A DNA stretch of 64,000 bases from JAXGZG01 sp040771825 (GTDB lineage Bacteria > Bacillota > Sulfobacillia > Fermentithermobacillales > Fermentithermobacillaceae), in contig JAXGZG010000003.1 in the NCBI GenBank assembly GCA_040771825.1, positions 310,001 through 374,000 on the forward strand, read 5' to 3'. The notes under the pieces were generated by a model, which was given only the letters and a program-made list of their open reading frames with translations, was not told where the DNA came from and made no database searches. Both the position numbers and the translations under genes were made by a program. Shown in pieces: positions 34,849-44,100 of this stretch. The first letter of the stretch is position 1; each line of letters begins with the position of its first letter.

Positions 34849-35077
34849 TCGTGATGTCACCTGACCCCCAGTATCGCTTCCCATTGTCACCATACTGCGT
34901 CAACACACAGTGGGGGTCCCCAACAAATTCATAGAGTTCTACACTGACTCCCGGTAATCCTTCTGCAAATGTATCTTTGAATCTCTCTTTGAACCCCAAT
35001 GGCACAGGGCCAATTCCATCTGGGCCCCCAGGTGAGCCGCTGGGCAAGCGGCTAAATGAATGACCCGGCTGTCTCGA

Positions 35078-36484
35078 TTAAGCCCGAGTTTCCACAGGCG
35101 CATCGGTCCTTCGGACGATAACAACCGGGGTCTGCTCTTCACCGTTACCTGCGGGGTTGTCGGCCATCATGCGTTCTAGCTCCTTGGCGTCTACCCCATC
35201 AGAGTAACCCACCGCCCAGGCTATGCCCAGGTCATTGGCGTCTACTATGGCCGCGCCAATCCCTAGACCAAGGGCTTGGGCTATCCGGTTAGCCGTCGCA
35301 TCAGCGTCCTTTACCCCCATGATCACGTAGTAATCGTAAGGCGGAAGCGCACCAAGAATGTCATCAATCTGTCCTGCCTGAGGCCCGCTTATAGAGTAGA
35401 ACCAGCCTTTCTTGCCGAAGAGCTTCCCTATCCCGCCTATGAAAGCGGCTACCAATATCCGCAGGGTCCCCACTTCCTCAAGGGCGGCCTGCACCGAAAG
35501 GGAATTGGCCATGGGCGCCGACGCTCCCCAATCCTCAGTCCTGTGTTGGCGAGCTATGAGGTTTGAGACGAACGTGGCGGTCCAAGAGATAGGCGCTGCA
35601 CCTTCCATAAGCATCCTTCCATCCATGATAGCCGATACTGCCGAGGACAAAGCCACGATATCGCCAGGTTGCAGGTCTTTTCCCGCATACTCTCTGGCAA
35701 TCTCGGCGGGATCGTCCCCTTCCACCAAAAGGCGCGTCCTAACGGGAATCTTGGTGACACCCGTCATATCGGGAATCTTGGCTATGCGCGGAGGAATGGG
35801 CGGTGCCTCTCCAAACCCCATCTGTTCCCACAACTGCCTTAGCGCCACGCTGCGTTTGCTGGCCTGGAACCCCCAATTCAGCACCTCTTGTGCCCCGTCG
35901 GGATCTCCCCGGTTTAGCCTGAATTGGGCAAGCTCGATGAACTCTTTGTCCCTGAAGTTGGAAGCTGCCTCCTTGAAGTGCCTTTCTAGGGTCTCCTCAA
36001 GATTCTGGGCGTCACCTAGTCTCCTGTAGACCATGGCCAGGCGCTTCAGCACCACAGACATGGAATAGTGACGCCAGTGAAATCGCTGGCAGACAGGGTC
36101 TGCCTTCTTATACAGTTCCAAAGCTTTCGCTACATCGTCTTGGAAGAAGTAGGCGCTATCAGCCGCAAGTAGTTGCAGCCAAGGAGAATCGGCGTGTCTG
36201 TCTGCAAGCTCCTGGGCCACCTGGTACACGTCGTCATAGTTCTTGTCAAGCATGTGAATGTGAATGAGGTCCCTACCCGTTCTGGGGGAGTGGGTCCTTT
36301 CCCAATGAGCCTCCGCAAGCTGACGGGCACGGTCCTTTTCGCCGGACTCCAAAAGCGCCCAGATGGCGCGGTGGACTGGGTAAGCAGGGTCATTGGGTCC
36401 GGCGCATTTCATAAAAATGCGCTCAGACGCGCCTTTAGCGCTCAAAACATCAAGAAGCCACCCGAATTGGACTATCAAGGACAT
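35078..36484 (-). CDS. TPR-like protein fused to a CofE-like (gamma-glutamyl ligase-type) domain
   Basis: 468 residues from ATG 36484. The frame runs to 36643, but that part lies inside hepT and does not look coding. The N-terminal ~230 residues are helical repeats (ALLESGEKDRARQLAEAHWE, VAQELADRHADSPWLQLL, KRLAMVYRRLGDAQNLEETL). The C-terminal part begins KIPVRTRLLVEGDDPAEIAR and continues LQPGDIVALSSAVSAI, FIGGIGKLFGKKGWFYSISG and GLGIGAAIVDANDLGIA, resembling the F420-0:gamma-glutamyl ligase family. The window shows no other F420 gene, so the true acceptor is unknown. Confidence 0.7.
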   Translation of the reverse strand: MSLIVQFGWLLDVLSAKGASERIFMKCAGPNDPAYPVHRAIWALLESGEKDRARQLAEAHWERTHSPRTGRDLIHIHMLDKNYDDVYQVAQELADRHADSPWLQLLAADSAYFFQDDVAKALELYKKADPVCQRFHWRHYSMSVVLKRLAMVYRRLGDAQNLEETLERHFKEAASNFRDKEFIELAQFRLNRGDPDGAQEVLNWGFQASKRSVALRQLWEQMGFGEAPPIPPRIAKIPDMTGVTKIPVRTRLLVEGDDPAEIAREYAGKDLQPGDIVALSSAVSAIMDGRMLMEGAAPISWTATFVSNLIARQHRTEDWGASAPMANSLSVQAALEEVGTLRILVAAFIGGIGKLFGKKGWFYSISGPQAGQIDDILGALPPYDYYVIMGVKDADATANRIAQALGLGIGAAIVDANDLGIAWAVGYSDGVDAKELERMMADNPAGNGEEQTPVVIVRRTDAPVETRA

Positions 36485-36557
36485 AAGGCCACCACCGTTA
36501 GGGTCAAGTGGACGAGGCGCTGCTCTTCCCTTACATATAGAGTACCACAAACGCCAC

Positions 36558-36971
36558 CTAGAGCAGCCCTGGGATCCGTTCCCGAAAATCCCGCATAACC
36601 TCAGGCATCTTCTTAAGCAGGGCAAAAACGACACTAGGTTCAATGCGTGTGTATTCGTGGACCAGTATATTGCGGTAAGTAGCTACCTTCATAAGATCGT
36701 TCAGAAGCAGAACAGGCAGAACATCGTGTTCCGACAATACGCGGAAAACATCCCGGTTCGACTCTGCGGCTCGCCATTGTCTGTAAGAGATGACCATATT
36801 CCCGATATCCAAAGCACATTCCGCGGCGACTTGAAGCGTTCTCTCCACCCCACGCTTCAGCATAACGTCGGACTGAAAGTCCGACCAGCTAAGGTTGCGC
36901 AATTTCACCATATCATCAATGTACGAGGTCAATTCCACGAGTTTCTCCCTAATTCGCTCCCTATTGGTCAA
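36558..36971 (-). CDS. hepT: HepT-like HEPN ribonuclease toxin (DUF86)
   Basis: 137 residues, TTG start at 36971 with GGAGGTC upstream. The all-helical HEPN fold carries the R-x4-H motif as R100...H105 in YRNILVHEYTRI. HepT cleaves tRNA and is silenced when its partner MntA AMPylates a nearby tyrosine; here Y99 and Y107 are candidates (inference). It overlaps mntA by 11 bases, the standard layout of this toxin-antitoxin type. Confidence 0.9.
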   Translation of the reverse strand: MTNRERIREKLVELTSYIDDMVKLRNLSWSDFQSDVMLKRGVERTLQVAAECALDIGNMVISYRQWRAAESNRDVFRVLSEHDVLPVLLLNDLMKVATYRNILVHEYTRIEPSVVFALLKKMPEVMRDFRERIPGLL

Positions 36972-37392
36972 TCCCGATGACCTCCCTCCGGTAGTATTTT
37001 AGCCGAGGAAGAAAATCGAGGTATTCTGACTGTCGCCTGGCTTCCACTTGCACCCGCCTGTCCTCATCATTTTGGGCGATGAGGATCCCTGTCTTAAGGA
37101 TTTCGTGGGAGATCCTGCAGGGGATGCGCTCGAAATCCAAGACATCCACAGTGGTGGGACGAAACAGGGCCTCTAGATCCTCTTTTATCTCGGCCGTCTC
37201 CCAAAACGCCTGTTCTGCGCTTAAGCCCTGTGAGAGAGTCACGGCGACGTCAATGTCGCTGTCGCTCCGAAACTTGCCTCTGGATCTGGAGCCAAAAAGG
37301 TAAGCCGCAGGAACCAACTTCTTGTTGCCGAAATAGTCGCGTAGGCGCAGGAGAGTGGTGCGATCCACGTGACTTGCCGCGTTACCTTCCAT
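36961..37392 (-). CDS. mntA: MntA-like minimal nucleotidyltransferase antitoxin
   Basis: 143 residues; the nucleotidyltransferase signature is LFGSRSRGKFRSDSDIDVAV with G34-S35 and metal-binding D46 and D48. The C-terminal helical part (EIKEDLEALFRPTTVDVLDF) gives the usual third carboxylate region. It probably AMPylates HepT. The gene precedes hepT, and the 180-bp gap to the ABC operon should contain its promoter. Confidence 0.9.
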   Translation of the reverse strand: MEGNAASHVDRTTLLRLRDYFGNKKLVPAAYLFGSRSRGKFRSDSDIDVAVTLSQGLSAEQAFWETAEIKEDLEALFRPTTVDVLDFERIPCRISHEILKTGILIAQNDEDRRVQVEARRQSEYLDFLPRLKYYRREVIGIDQ

Positions 37393-37571
37393 CGCCTATC
37401 GCCCCTATCATCTGCTTCCTTTCAATCTTACATTGCCCAAGATACATTGGCAAAAGAGTTAGGCGGTTCAGGCCCTCGACCGCGACGGCCGAAAGCGCCT
37501 CGAACTGCATCACCGACGATGAGAGTTGTTGCACGAATGCTCACGCCCGGATAGTCCGTCTTGGTTAGCCC

Positions 37572-38504
37572 CTACATCCTAACCTGCATCAAGTTCCCCG
37601 ACTCATACCGCCGGAGTCCTAACTTGAACACGTAATTGGCCGCCCACAAGAAGAACGCCGCAACACCCACAAGGGCGACGAAGAACACCGGGTCGAAATC
37701 CCTTATGACCATGACCGGAACCGAGTTGATGAAGCCCGCGGGAATCAGAGTGAACAGCACGACTTTGATGGCGCCGTTAAAGATGGCCGAAGGATACGTG
37801 GAAAAGTGAATCAAAGAACCATAGACCTGGCTAGCAAGGTTCTCTGAGTTACCCACAAAGAAGGCAATGGTCCCCGCCAAAACGGTGAAGCCCACGAAAA
37901 TGCAGCCTACCAAGACGCCCGACACCAAGTAGAGCAGAAAAGTGAGCAAGGATGGCCTCACCAGCACAATAAGGACCAGAGGGCCGAACACCACATCCCC
38001 CAAAGAAGTCACATCCACCTTGCTGCACAACGCGTGAAGCAGTACGTTCCTGGGATAAGCCAGGTAGAAATCAAGGTTGCCAGAAGCGATGATGCTGGAC
38101 AAGTTGATCGTGTTCCCGAATATGCCGTGGGCCAAACCGTATCCAAGCCCGCACACGGCCCACAGCGTGACAATGTCATTTTTGGTCCAGCCCTGAACAA
38201 CAGGAAAACGGGTGAAGTAAATGATCCAAAACGTAAGCCACATGCAGTCGTTTAGGACCATGCCGAAAAGACGGGCCACAAACGCCGCCCGATACTCCAT
38301 CTCCATAGTTAAATTCGTCTTGGTGTATTCCCAGACGAAGGACACTGATCTGGAAAAGCCGCGGCGCAAATCCCTGCCCTTGCTCTTGCCTTTGCTTTTC
38401 AGGCTGCCTGGGCCTGTGACGCCCTCCCTGCTCTTTGGGGGCCCAACCCGTCTGGACCCAGCCCCTTCGAACCTGTCATCCTCGAACCTATCCTCCTTGG
38501 ACAT
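37572..38504 (-). CDS. ABC-2 type transporter permease (DUF990-like), second subunit
   Basis: 310 residues. A charged, basic N-terminal region (~45 residues) leads into EYTKTNLTMEMEYRAAFVAR and six predicted membrane spans; SSIIASGNLDFYLAYPRNVL is the conserved cytoplasmic loop of DUF990 permeases. With the upstream permease it would form a heterodimeric membrane domain; the substrate is unknown. Its start overlaps the first permease by 17 bases. The N-terminal Lys/Arg/Asp-rich extension (KSKGKSKGRDLRRG) is longer than in most relatives. Confidence 0.85.
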   Translation of the reverse strand: MSKEDRFEDDRFEGAGSRRVGPPKSREGVTGPGSLKSKGKSKGRDLRRGFSRSVSFVWEYTKTNLTMEMEYRAAFVARLFGMVLNDCMWLTFWIIYFTRFPVVQGWTKNDIVTLWAVCGLGYGLAHGIFGNTINLSSIIASGNLDFYLAYPRNVLLHALCSKVDVTSLGDVVFGPLVLIVLVRPSLLTFLLYLVSGVLVGCIFVGFTVLAGTIAFFVGNSENLASQVYGSLIHFSTYPSAIFNGAIKVVLFTLIPAGFINSVPVMVIRDFDPVFFVALVGVAAFFLWAANYVFKLGLRRYESGNLMQVRM

Positions 38505-39333
38505 TGACCCGCTTCACCCCCGTTCGGTAGGCCTGAGTGACCGCCAAGATCAAGATCAGAAACCAAACAACCTGTTTTGCTAGGAGAGTGACCCAATCCC
38601 CAAGCGAAAACGATAGGAAGGTGCGGACAGGCCCGTAGACAATGAGGCTCGTAGGAAGAGCCGCGGCTATTCTCCGCACCGCCTCTGGAAAGACGTCCAA
38701 CGGAATCATCATCCCACCTAGTATCATGACTAGCCGGGTGTAGAGAAACCTGAAAGACCAAGTATCCTCAACCCAGAAGGCCGCAAGCCCTATACCGAAC
38801 TGAACCGAGAAATCCATGGCGAAGCCCATGAAAGCGGACACAAGTCCCGCGATAACAGACTGAATTGTGAACACGGGGGGTCCCACGCAGAGCCACGCCA
38901 CCATCCCGGCTATCAGGAAGTTCAGCACGAACCGGAACGCCGCCTCTCCCATGTACCCCGCGTAATGGAAGAGCGCATAGCTGTACGGCCTGGACAGGCT
39001 GTAAGCAAGAGAACCGGACTTAACCTCTTCGTCGATGGTCCTTCCCACCGGCGGCATGGCCATCATCATGCTCTCGGTCAAGGTCAGATACCATATCATC
39101 TGCCCGATTGTGAACCCCGCGATATCTGTGGCACCCTCCCAGGAGTAGGTAGTGCGCCAAAGCTGGACAAATACGTACATTATGACCACAAGGAAGACCT
39201 GCCTAAACAGCACGTCGTAGATATAGGCAAGCCTTGAGAGCAAGGTAACCTTGAACACCTCCACGTATTTGGCTGCCTTGGCTTTGACAGCCTTACTTCT
39301 GGCCGCCTTGGTTGCGGGCGCCGTGGCTGCCAT
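38488..39333 (-). CDS. ABC-2 type transporter permease, first subunit
   Basis: 281 residues with an Ala/Lys-rich N-terminus (KAARSKAVKAKAAKY) and about six membrane spans. The loop TIDEEVKSGSLAYSLSRPYS is the hallmark of this DUF990/ABC2_membrane_6-type family. Its ATG directly abuts the ATPase stop, so the three genes form one operon (ATPase, permease, permease). Confidence 0.86.
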   Translation of the reverse strand: MAATAPATKAARSKAVKAKAAKYVEVFKVTLLSRLAYIYDVLFRQVFLVVIMYVFVQLWRTTYSWEGATDIAGFTIGQMIWYLTLTESMMMAMPPVGRTIDEEVKSGSLAYSLSRPYSYALFHYAGYMGEAAFRFVLNFLIAGMVAWLCVGPPVFTIQSVIAGLVSAFMGFAMDFSVQFGIGLAAFWVEDTWSFRFLYTRLVMILGGMMIPLDVFPEAVRRIAAALPTSLIVYGPVRTFLSFSLGDWVTLLAKQVVWFLILILAVTQAYRTGVKRVNVQGG

Positions 39334-40329
39334 CTAAGCCCCCTCCTCTTTGGCGGTGTATATTGCCGCGATTATGTCTTCCAGGGGTGGGTCGGAGATG
39401 ACTATGTCCTGAATCTCGCACTCTGCCAATATGGATGACACAGCCCGGTCGATGCCCGTCACATGGGTATCGACCTCAAGCTTCATGCCTAATCCTTTGG
39501 ATTTTAGGACTGTCACTCCTGCGATGTTGAGTTCGGGAGGCGTGCAGCCCAGTCTGAGGTCAACGATCTTCTTCCTCAGGTAGCGTCGTTTCAGATTCTT
39601 CACGTTATCGTCCAGCACTACCTGACCGTGGTTGATGATAATGACCCTGCCGGCTAGATATTCGATGTCGCCCACATCGTGGGACGTCAGGAATACCGTG
39701 GTTTCCTCCTGGTCGTTCCACCGTTTCAGTGTCTGGCGGACGTTCTGACGGGCCACCACATCCAACCCGATGGTGGGTTCGTCTAGGAAAATGACTTCCG
39801 GCTCGTGAAGGAGCGAAGCGGCTATCTCGCACCGCATCCTTTGACCGAGAGAGAGTTTTCTAACCGGGATCTTCATCAGATCGCCAATTTCGAAGGCTTC
39901 CACAAGGAAATCCCTCCGTTTGGCCTGTTCCGCTGAATCCATTTCGTAGATCTTCGCAAGCAGGTTGAAGGTATCGATTGGAGGCAGGTGGTACCAAAGT
40001 TGCGACTTCTGGCCGAACACAGACCCTATCCTATAGGAAAGTTGCTCACGGTCCCGCCAAGGAACTGAGTCGAGCACGGTTGCTTCACCCGACGTAGGAT
40101 GCAGAATGCCCGTGAGCATCTTGATGGTAGTGGACTTACCTGCACCGTTGGGGCCGATGAAAGCTACGACTTCACCCCGCTCCACCTGAAGGTCGATGCC
40201 TCGAACGGCGTGGATATCCACGGTGTGTGGGTTAAACATGGCACGAACAGAACCCTTGAGTCCCGGTTCTTTGGTCTTTGTGGTGAACGTCTTTCGGAGA
40301 CCCTTGGTTGTGATAACCAACGGAATCAC
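39334..40329 (-). CDS. ABC transporter ATPase subunit
   Basis: 331 residues. Walker A is GPNGAGKST (59-67), the signature LSLGQRMRCEIAASLL, Walker B VIFLDEPTIGLD and the switch His is in FLTSHDVGD. The C-terminal domain after ~230 (VVLDDNVKNLKRRYLRKKIV) is typical of ABC-2 exporter ATPases of the NatA/antibiotic class. The start is GTG 40329, with TTG three codons later as an alternative (GGGGTGA upstream). It powers the two downstream permeases. Repeats lie just upstream, in its promoter region. Confidence 0.92.
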   Translation of the reverse strand: MIPLVITTKGLRKTFTTKTKEPGLKGSVRAMFNPHTVDIHAVRGIDLQVERGEVVAFIGPNGAGKSTTIKMLTGILHPTSGEATVLDSVPWRDREQLSYRIGSVFGQKSQLWYHLPPIDTFNLLAKIYEMDSAEQAKRRDFLVEAFEIGDLMKIPVRKLSLGQRMRCEIAASLLHEPEVIFLDEPTIGLDVVARQNVRQTLKRWNDQEETTVFLTSHDVGDIEYLAGRVIIINHGQVVLDDNVKNLKRRYLRKKIVDLRLGCTPPELNIAGVTVLKSKGLGMKLEVDTHVTGIDRAVSSILAECEIQDIVISDPPLEDIIAAIYTAKEEGA

Positions 40330-40380
40330 CCCGCAGGCTTTTTCCTACTTTACTTACGACGAAAGGTGGCGTCAACCAGA

Positions 40381-40579
40381 ATCGGAAAACCGTTCCAGGA
40401 TGTGCGTTTCGCCGCAGGTTGACAACGTTAACCTGTGGAGATTTGCTCAGCTCCGGTTGGCTGACTGTGGCGTGGTGGGCATGTGTGCATTTCGCCGCAA
40501 CTTGACAACGTTGACCTGTGGAGATTTGCTCAGCTCCGGTTGGCTGACTGTGGCGTGGTGGGCATGTGTGCATTTCGCG
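40381..40579. repeat. 83-bp direct tandem repeat, two full copies plus a partial third
   Basis: Copies end at 40483 and 40566, and a partial third opening follows (TGTGCATTTCGC). The unit contains TTGACAACGTTGACCTGTGG and GAGATTTGCTCAG, then GACTGTGGCGTGGTGGGCATG. A diverged third locus lies at 63485-63587, sharing the lead-in ATCGGAAARCCGTT. GGTTGAC-AAC-GTTAACC forms an imperfect dyad inside the unit. It occupies most of the 347-bp gap between ABC ATPase and PIN gene. Nothing else is seen in the gap 40330-40676. Confidence 0.88.
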
Positions 40580-40676
40580 TTTCCTTATCTACGATTAGTA
40601 AGTAAGGATATGAACGATGTTACTTGTATGACCAGCGGCTGGAAGAGGTCAGACTAGTCGGGCCGGATCATCCGGT

Positions 40677-41078
40677 CTGAGAGCCGACTGGCTAGATACT
40701 AATGTAATCCTCAGGTTTCTGCTTAACGACCACGAGGACCACAGTCCAAGGGCCGCAGCGCTTATAAAGCGCGGCGAAGCAGGTGAACTCGAGTTGGTAG
40801 TCTCCACCCACGTCCTCTGCGAGGTAGTCTACGTTTTGGAGGGACTCAATCACTCGAGGACGTCTATCTGTGATGCGTTGACCAAGTTCGCCTCGATTCG
40901 GGGCATTGAATTTAATGAACCCATACCCTCCTTGACCGCGCTAGTTCGTTACAGAGACCTGAACGTCGACTTTTCTGACGCCCTGCTATACAGCATCGCG
41001 ACCAAGCGCAAAGAGCAACTGTGGACTTTCAACAAAAGGCACTATCAGCGGATGGGTGCCGATTGGCAAGAACCATAA
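40677..41078 (+). CDS. PIN-domain protein with non-standard or lost start
   Basis: A complete PIN fold is in frame: WLDTNVILRFLLNDHEDH at the N-terminus (first Asp), VVSTHVLCEVVYVLEG (Glu), NVDFSDALLYSIAT (Asp pair) and LWTFNKRHYQRMG. Ordinary starts give only the fragment from 40794, which would remove the first catalytic Asp. CTG 40677 is the only candidate upstream in frame that keeps it, and no antitoxin gene precedes it. It may use CTG or be a toxin relic that lost its start and antitoxin, perhaps by insertion of the adjacent repeats. Confidence 0.6.
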   Translation: MRADWLDTNVILRFLLNDHEDHSPRAAALIKRGEAGELELVVSTHVLCEVVYVLEGLNHSRTSICDALTKFASIRGIEFNEPIPSLTALVRYRDLNVDFSDALLYSIATKRKEQLWTFNKRHYQRMGADWQEP

Positions 41079-41119
41079 AGCAAGTCAAGACGCAACGGCT
41101 CAATACGATCAGAATCTCC

Positions 41120-44100
41120 CTAAATTGGCTCTGATGCCAGCCGTTGCATTAGCCGCTGCATTATGACGGCGACCTCGGCGCGAGTAGCTGTTCCCTTTGC
41201 GTCTAAACGTCTGCCGGGTTTTCCTTGGATAAGCCCAACCCTGACAGCCCATGCCATGGCATCCCGCGCCCAGGGAGAAACATCCTCGGCGTCGACGAAC
41301 TCGGCTAGATCATCTTCGCCCTCCCCTACAGACAGATCCGCAACTGTGACATAACGATAGAGCATGGTCACTAGCTGTTCTCGGGTGACGCTGTCTTCGG
41401 GGCCAAGCTGCGACCCGAACCCGGTGACGATACCTTCCCCGTGGGCCCATCTTACAGCGTTTCCGTACCAGCTATCGTCTGGAACATCCTCAAAAGACTC
41501 ACCAGCACCTTGCGGCATGCCTGCCAAACGGTGGATTACAGTCACCAACATGGCCCTAGTCATGGTCGCATCTGGGCAAAAGGCATCTGCCGATTCGCCT
41601 TCAAATAAGCCTTTAGAGCAGACATACTCCACGCTGGAATAGAACCAGTTGTCAGGCCCCACATCTAAGAACGGATTCTGCCATAGGGGCACAAGGGGAG
41701 GCTCTGGCTGCACAGGAGCAGGAGTTATAGGCGGCGCCACCGGCAGGTTGCCACCACTCCCACCTCCGCCGCCGCCGCTTCCACCATCGCCAGTCCCACC
41801 ACTGCCGCCGCTTTGGTTTTCCGTCCACTTGGCATGGACAGTGATTATGTTGCTGACGGGTCCTAAGGCTTCAGTTATGGGAGTGCCGGCAGTCACTTCA
41901 TTGCCTTCACCGTTTGGACCGGTAAACCACCCGCCGAAGGTGCTGTTGCTCCTGGTGGGAGGAGACGGAAGAACCACGGTATCCCCTTCTCGAACCTCCG
42001 TCACCCGGTGATGTTCTATAGAACCATCCATGAACACCACGGTGTACTTCGGAGTGCTGTCCAGAACAGTCAGGCTGAACACGGCGGTCTTGGAAGCTTC
42101 TTCACGCCCATGGCTGAAGTTGAAAAAGATGGTGTGAGACCCGTCCTCGAGCGCAGCTAGATAGTCCGAGCCAAGACTCACTAACCCCTCTCCGCCCTCG
42201 ATTGCGGGCATGCTCGAGAACGTGTAGTCGGTACCGGCGGTAAGCAAAGCATCGCCATTTTGGACAGACACAAGAGAGTTGCCGTAGAGCCTCACCGTTA
42301 CAGGTATGCCCCCGTCAGACCCGGTGCGCTTGTCGAAAGTGGCTGCTACGGGCTCGATTATTGAATCGCTGATGGGAATGGAGGTCACATCGATGGAAAC
42401 AGTGACTTCTCCCACGCTTCGGAACTGGCCATCATCGGCCCGCAAAGCGATGGCTACGGTTTTCCCCGCATCTGCGGCCGACGGAGTGTACGTAATGCTC
42501 GATCCGGAGACTTCGGCCAAGCCCGACCCGGTGTTGGATGACACCAGATACACTAGGGTCTCACCGTCATCCACAAACCACGTAGCCACATCTCTGGTAT
42601 AGGGGATGGCTTCAGTCCTGCCGTCATAGGAGGCAGGGGTGGCCGAGCCTGTCTGGCTATCTTGCGAATCCGCCACTACTGGCGAGGCGTTGGCCGATAC
42701 CACTATGCGAATCAGGTATGTAACAAGGTAATCGGATGCAGTCGGAAAAGACACAGTCCAAGCTGCCCCTTGGCTATCAGGGACCATACTGACCTTCGCG
42801 GGCCTCCCGTTAGCAGGAACCGCCACAATATCGGCGGCAGTTATGGAACCTAAGTCGGTCCCCTCTGGGACCTCTACGAGATATGTCATTCCTGAAGAGT
42901 CGCTCTCGTCTATGGCAGCCGAGATACCCAAGACGGTTACGCTGGACAGAGCCATGCTCGATTCTTCGATCCACTTAGCGTAGAAGGTCAAGTCGCCCAC
43001 TGAGGACTGCGGCACGACCGTGAGGCGCTGGCCCGAACACTGCGCGTTGTCAAACCATCCTGCGAAAACGCGCCCGTCCCTCTCCGGCTCCGGCAGCACC
43101 GCCGGGGTCGTCCGATCGACTGTGTAGCTTACGATGTAGTCTGGGCCGGGCTCACCCGAGAGGTTCCCTCCATTACACTCATAGATGATGGTAAAGGGTT
43201 GGAAGAGTACCTCGGCCAAGTTGCCGACGTTTACCAGTCCCCAACCGTAGTCGGTATCATATCCCTCGATACCCCTATCCACCGACGAAACTCGCAAAAG
43301 AGCCTCAAAGCCCTCATTGTCAATCGCGGAATTCGCCTGTTTGACCATGGCCGCCATAGCCGAAACCACTGGCGTCGCATAGGAGGTGCCCGTTCCAGTG
43401 GAGTAAGACTGAGGTGACATATGCCCCAGGCTAAGCACACCGCTTCCCGGGGCTGTTATGAAGACGCTTTCGTTGCGTTGGGACTTGGCATCCACAGTGC
43501 CTGTCCCATCGACCATGCCTACCCCAATCACGCAGTCGTAAGCCGCGGGATAGTAAAGTATATCGGTCCCGCTGTTGCCGGCGGCTGCTACTAGGATGAT
43601 CCCCTTGGCGGCGGCTTCTTCGAGTTTCTCCTTTAAGGGCAACAGAAGCGCCTCGTTGGTGCCCCCGAAGCTCATGTTGATGACGTCCGCGTTCTGTTCC
43701 ATGGCGTAGCCGATGGCGCTCAGGACCGTAGATACCATGCCGCTGCCCGTATTGTAATCGCCCACTCCATCGTTGCTGAAACATCTGAGTGAGAGTATAT
43801 CTACCTGGCTGGATATGCCTGCGATGCCTCTGGCGTTTCCCATCTCCGCGGCCATGAGGCCGGTGACAAACGTTCCGTGGCCTGTCCGATCGTCGTAAGA
43901 ACCGAAGTTTTCTGGAAACCCCAAGAAACTGTAGCCGGTGATTCGCCCGTAATTGAGATCCTCGTGCTCCCGGTAGATCCCAGAGTCTATCACCGCCACC
44001 GTCACGCCGTCGCCGGTCAAGCCCCTACCCCAAGCGTCGGCCACGTCTATGAGGTCAAGATACCACTGGTCTGCCATCCGCGGATCGTCCGCAAATAGGC

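Noticed and set aside
36485..36643. Upstream extension of the TPR/CofE-like gene
   Set aside because: It lies inside hepT and reads as Cys/Arg/Trp-rich sequence unlike the rest of the protein; ATG 36484 is preferred.
40381..40579. CRISPR array or attachment site pair
   Set aside because: The 83-bp units adjoin without spacers and there is no integrase or cas gene; the internal dyad is imperfect.
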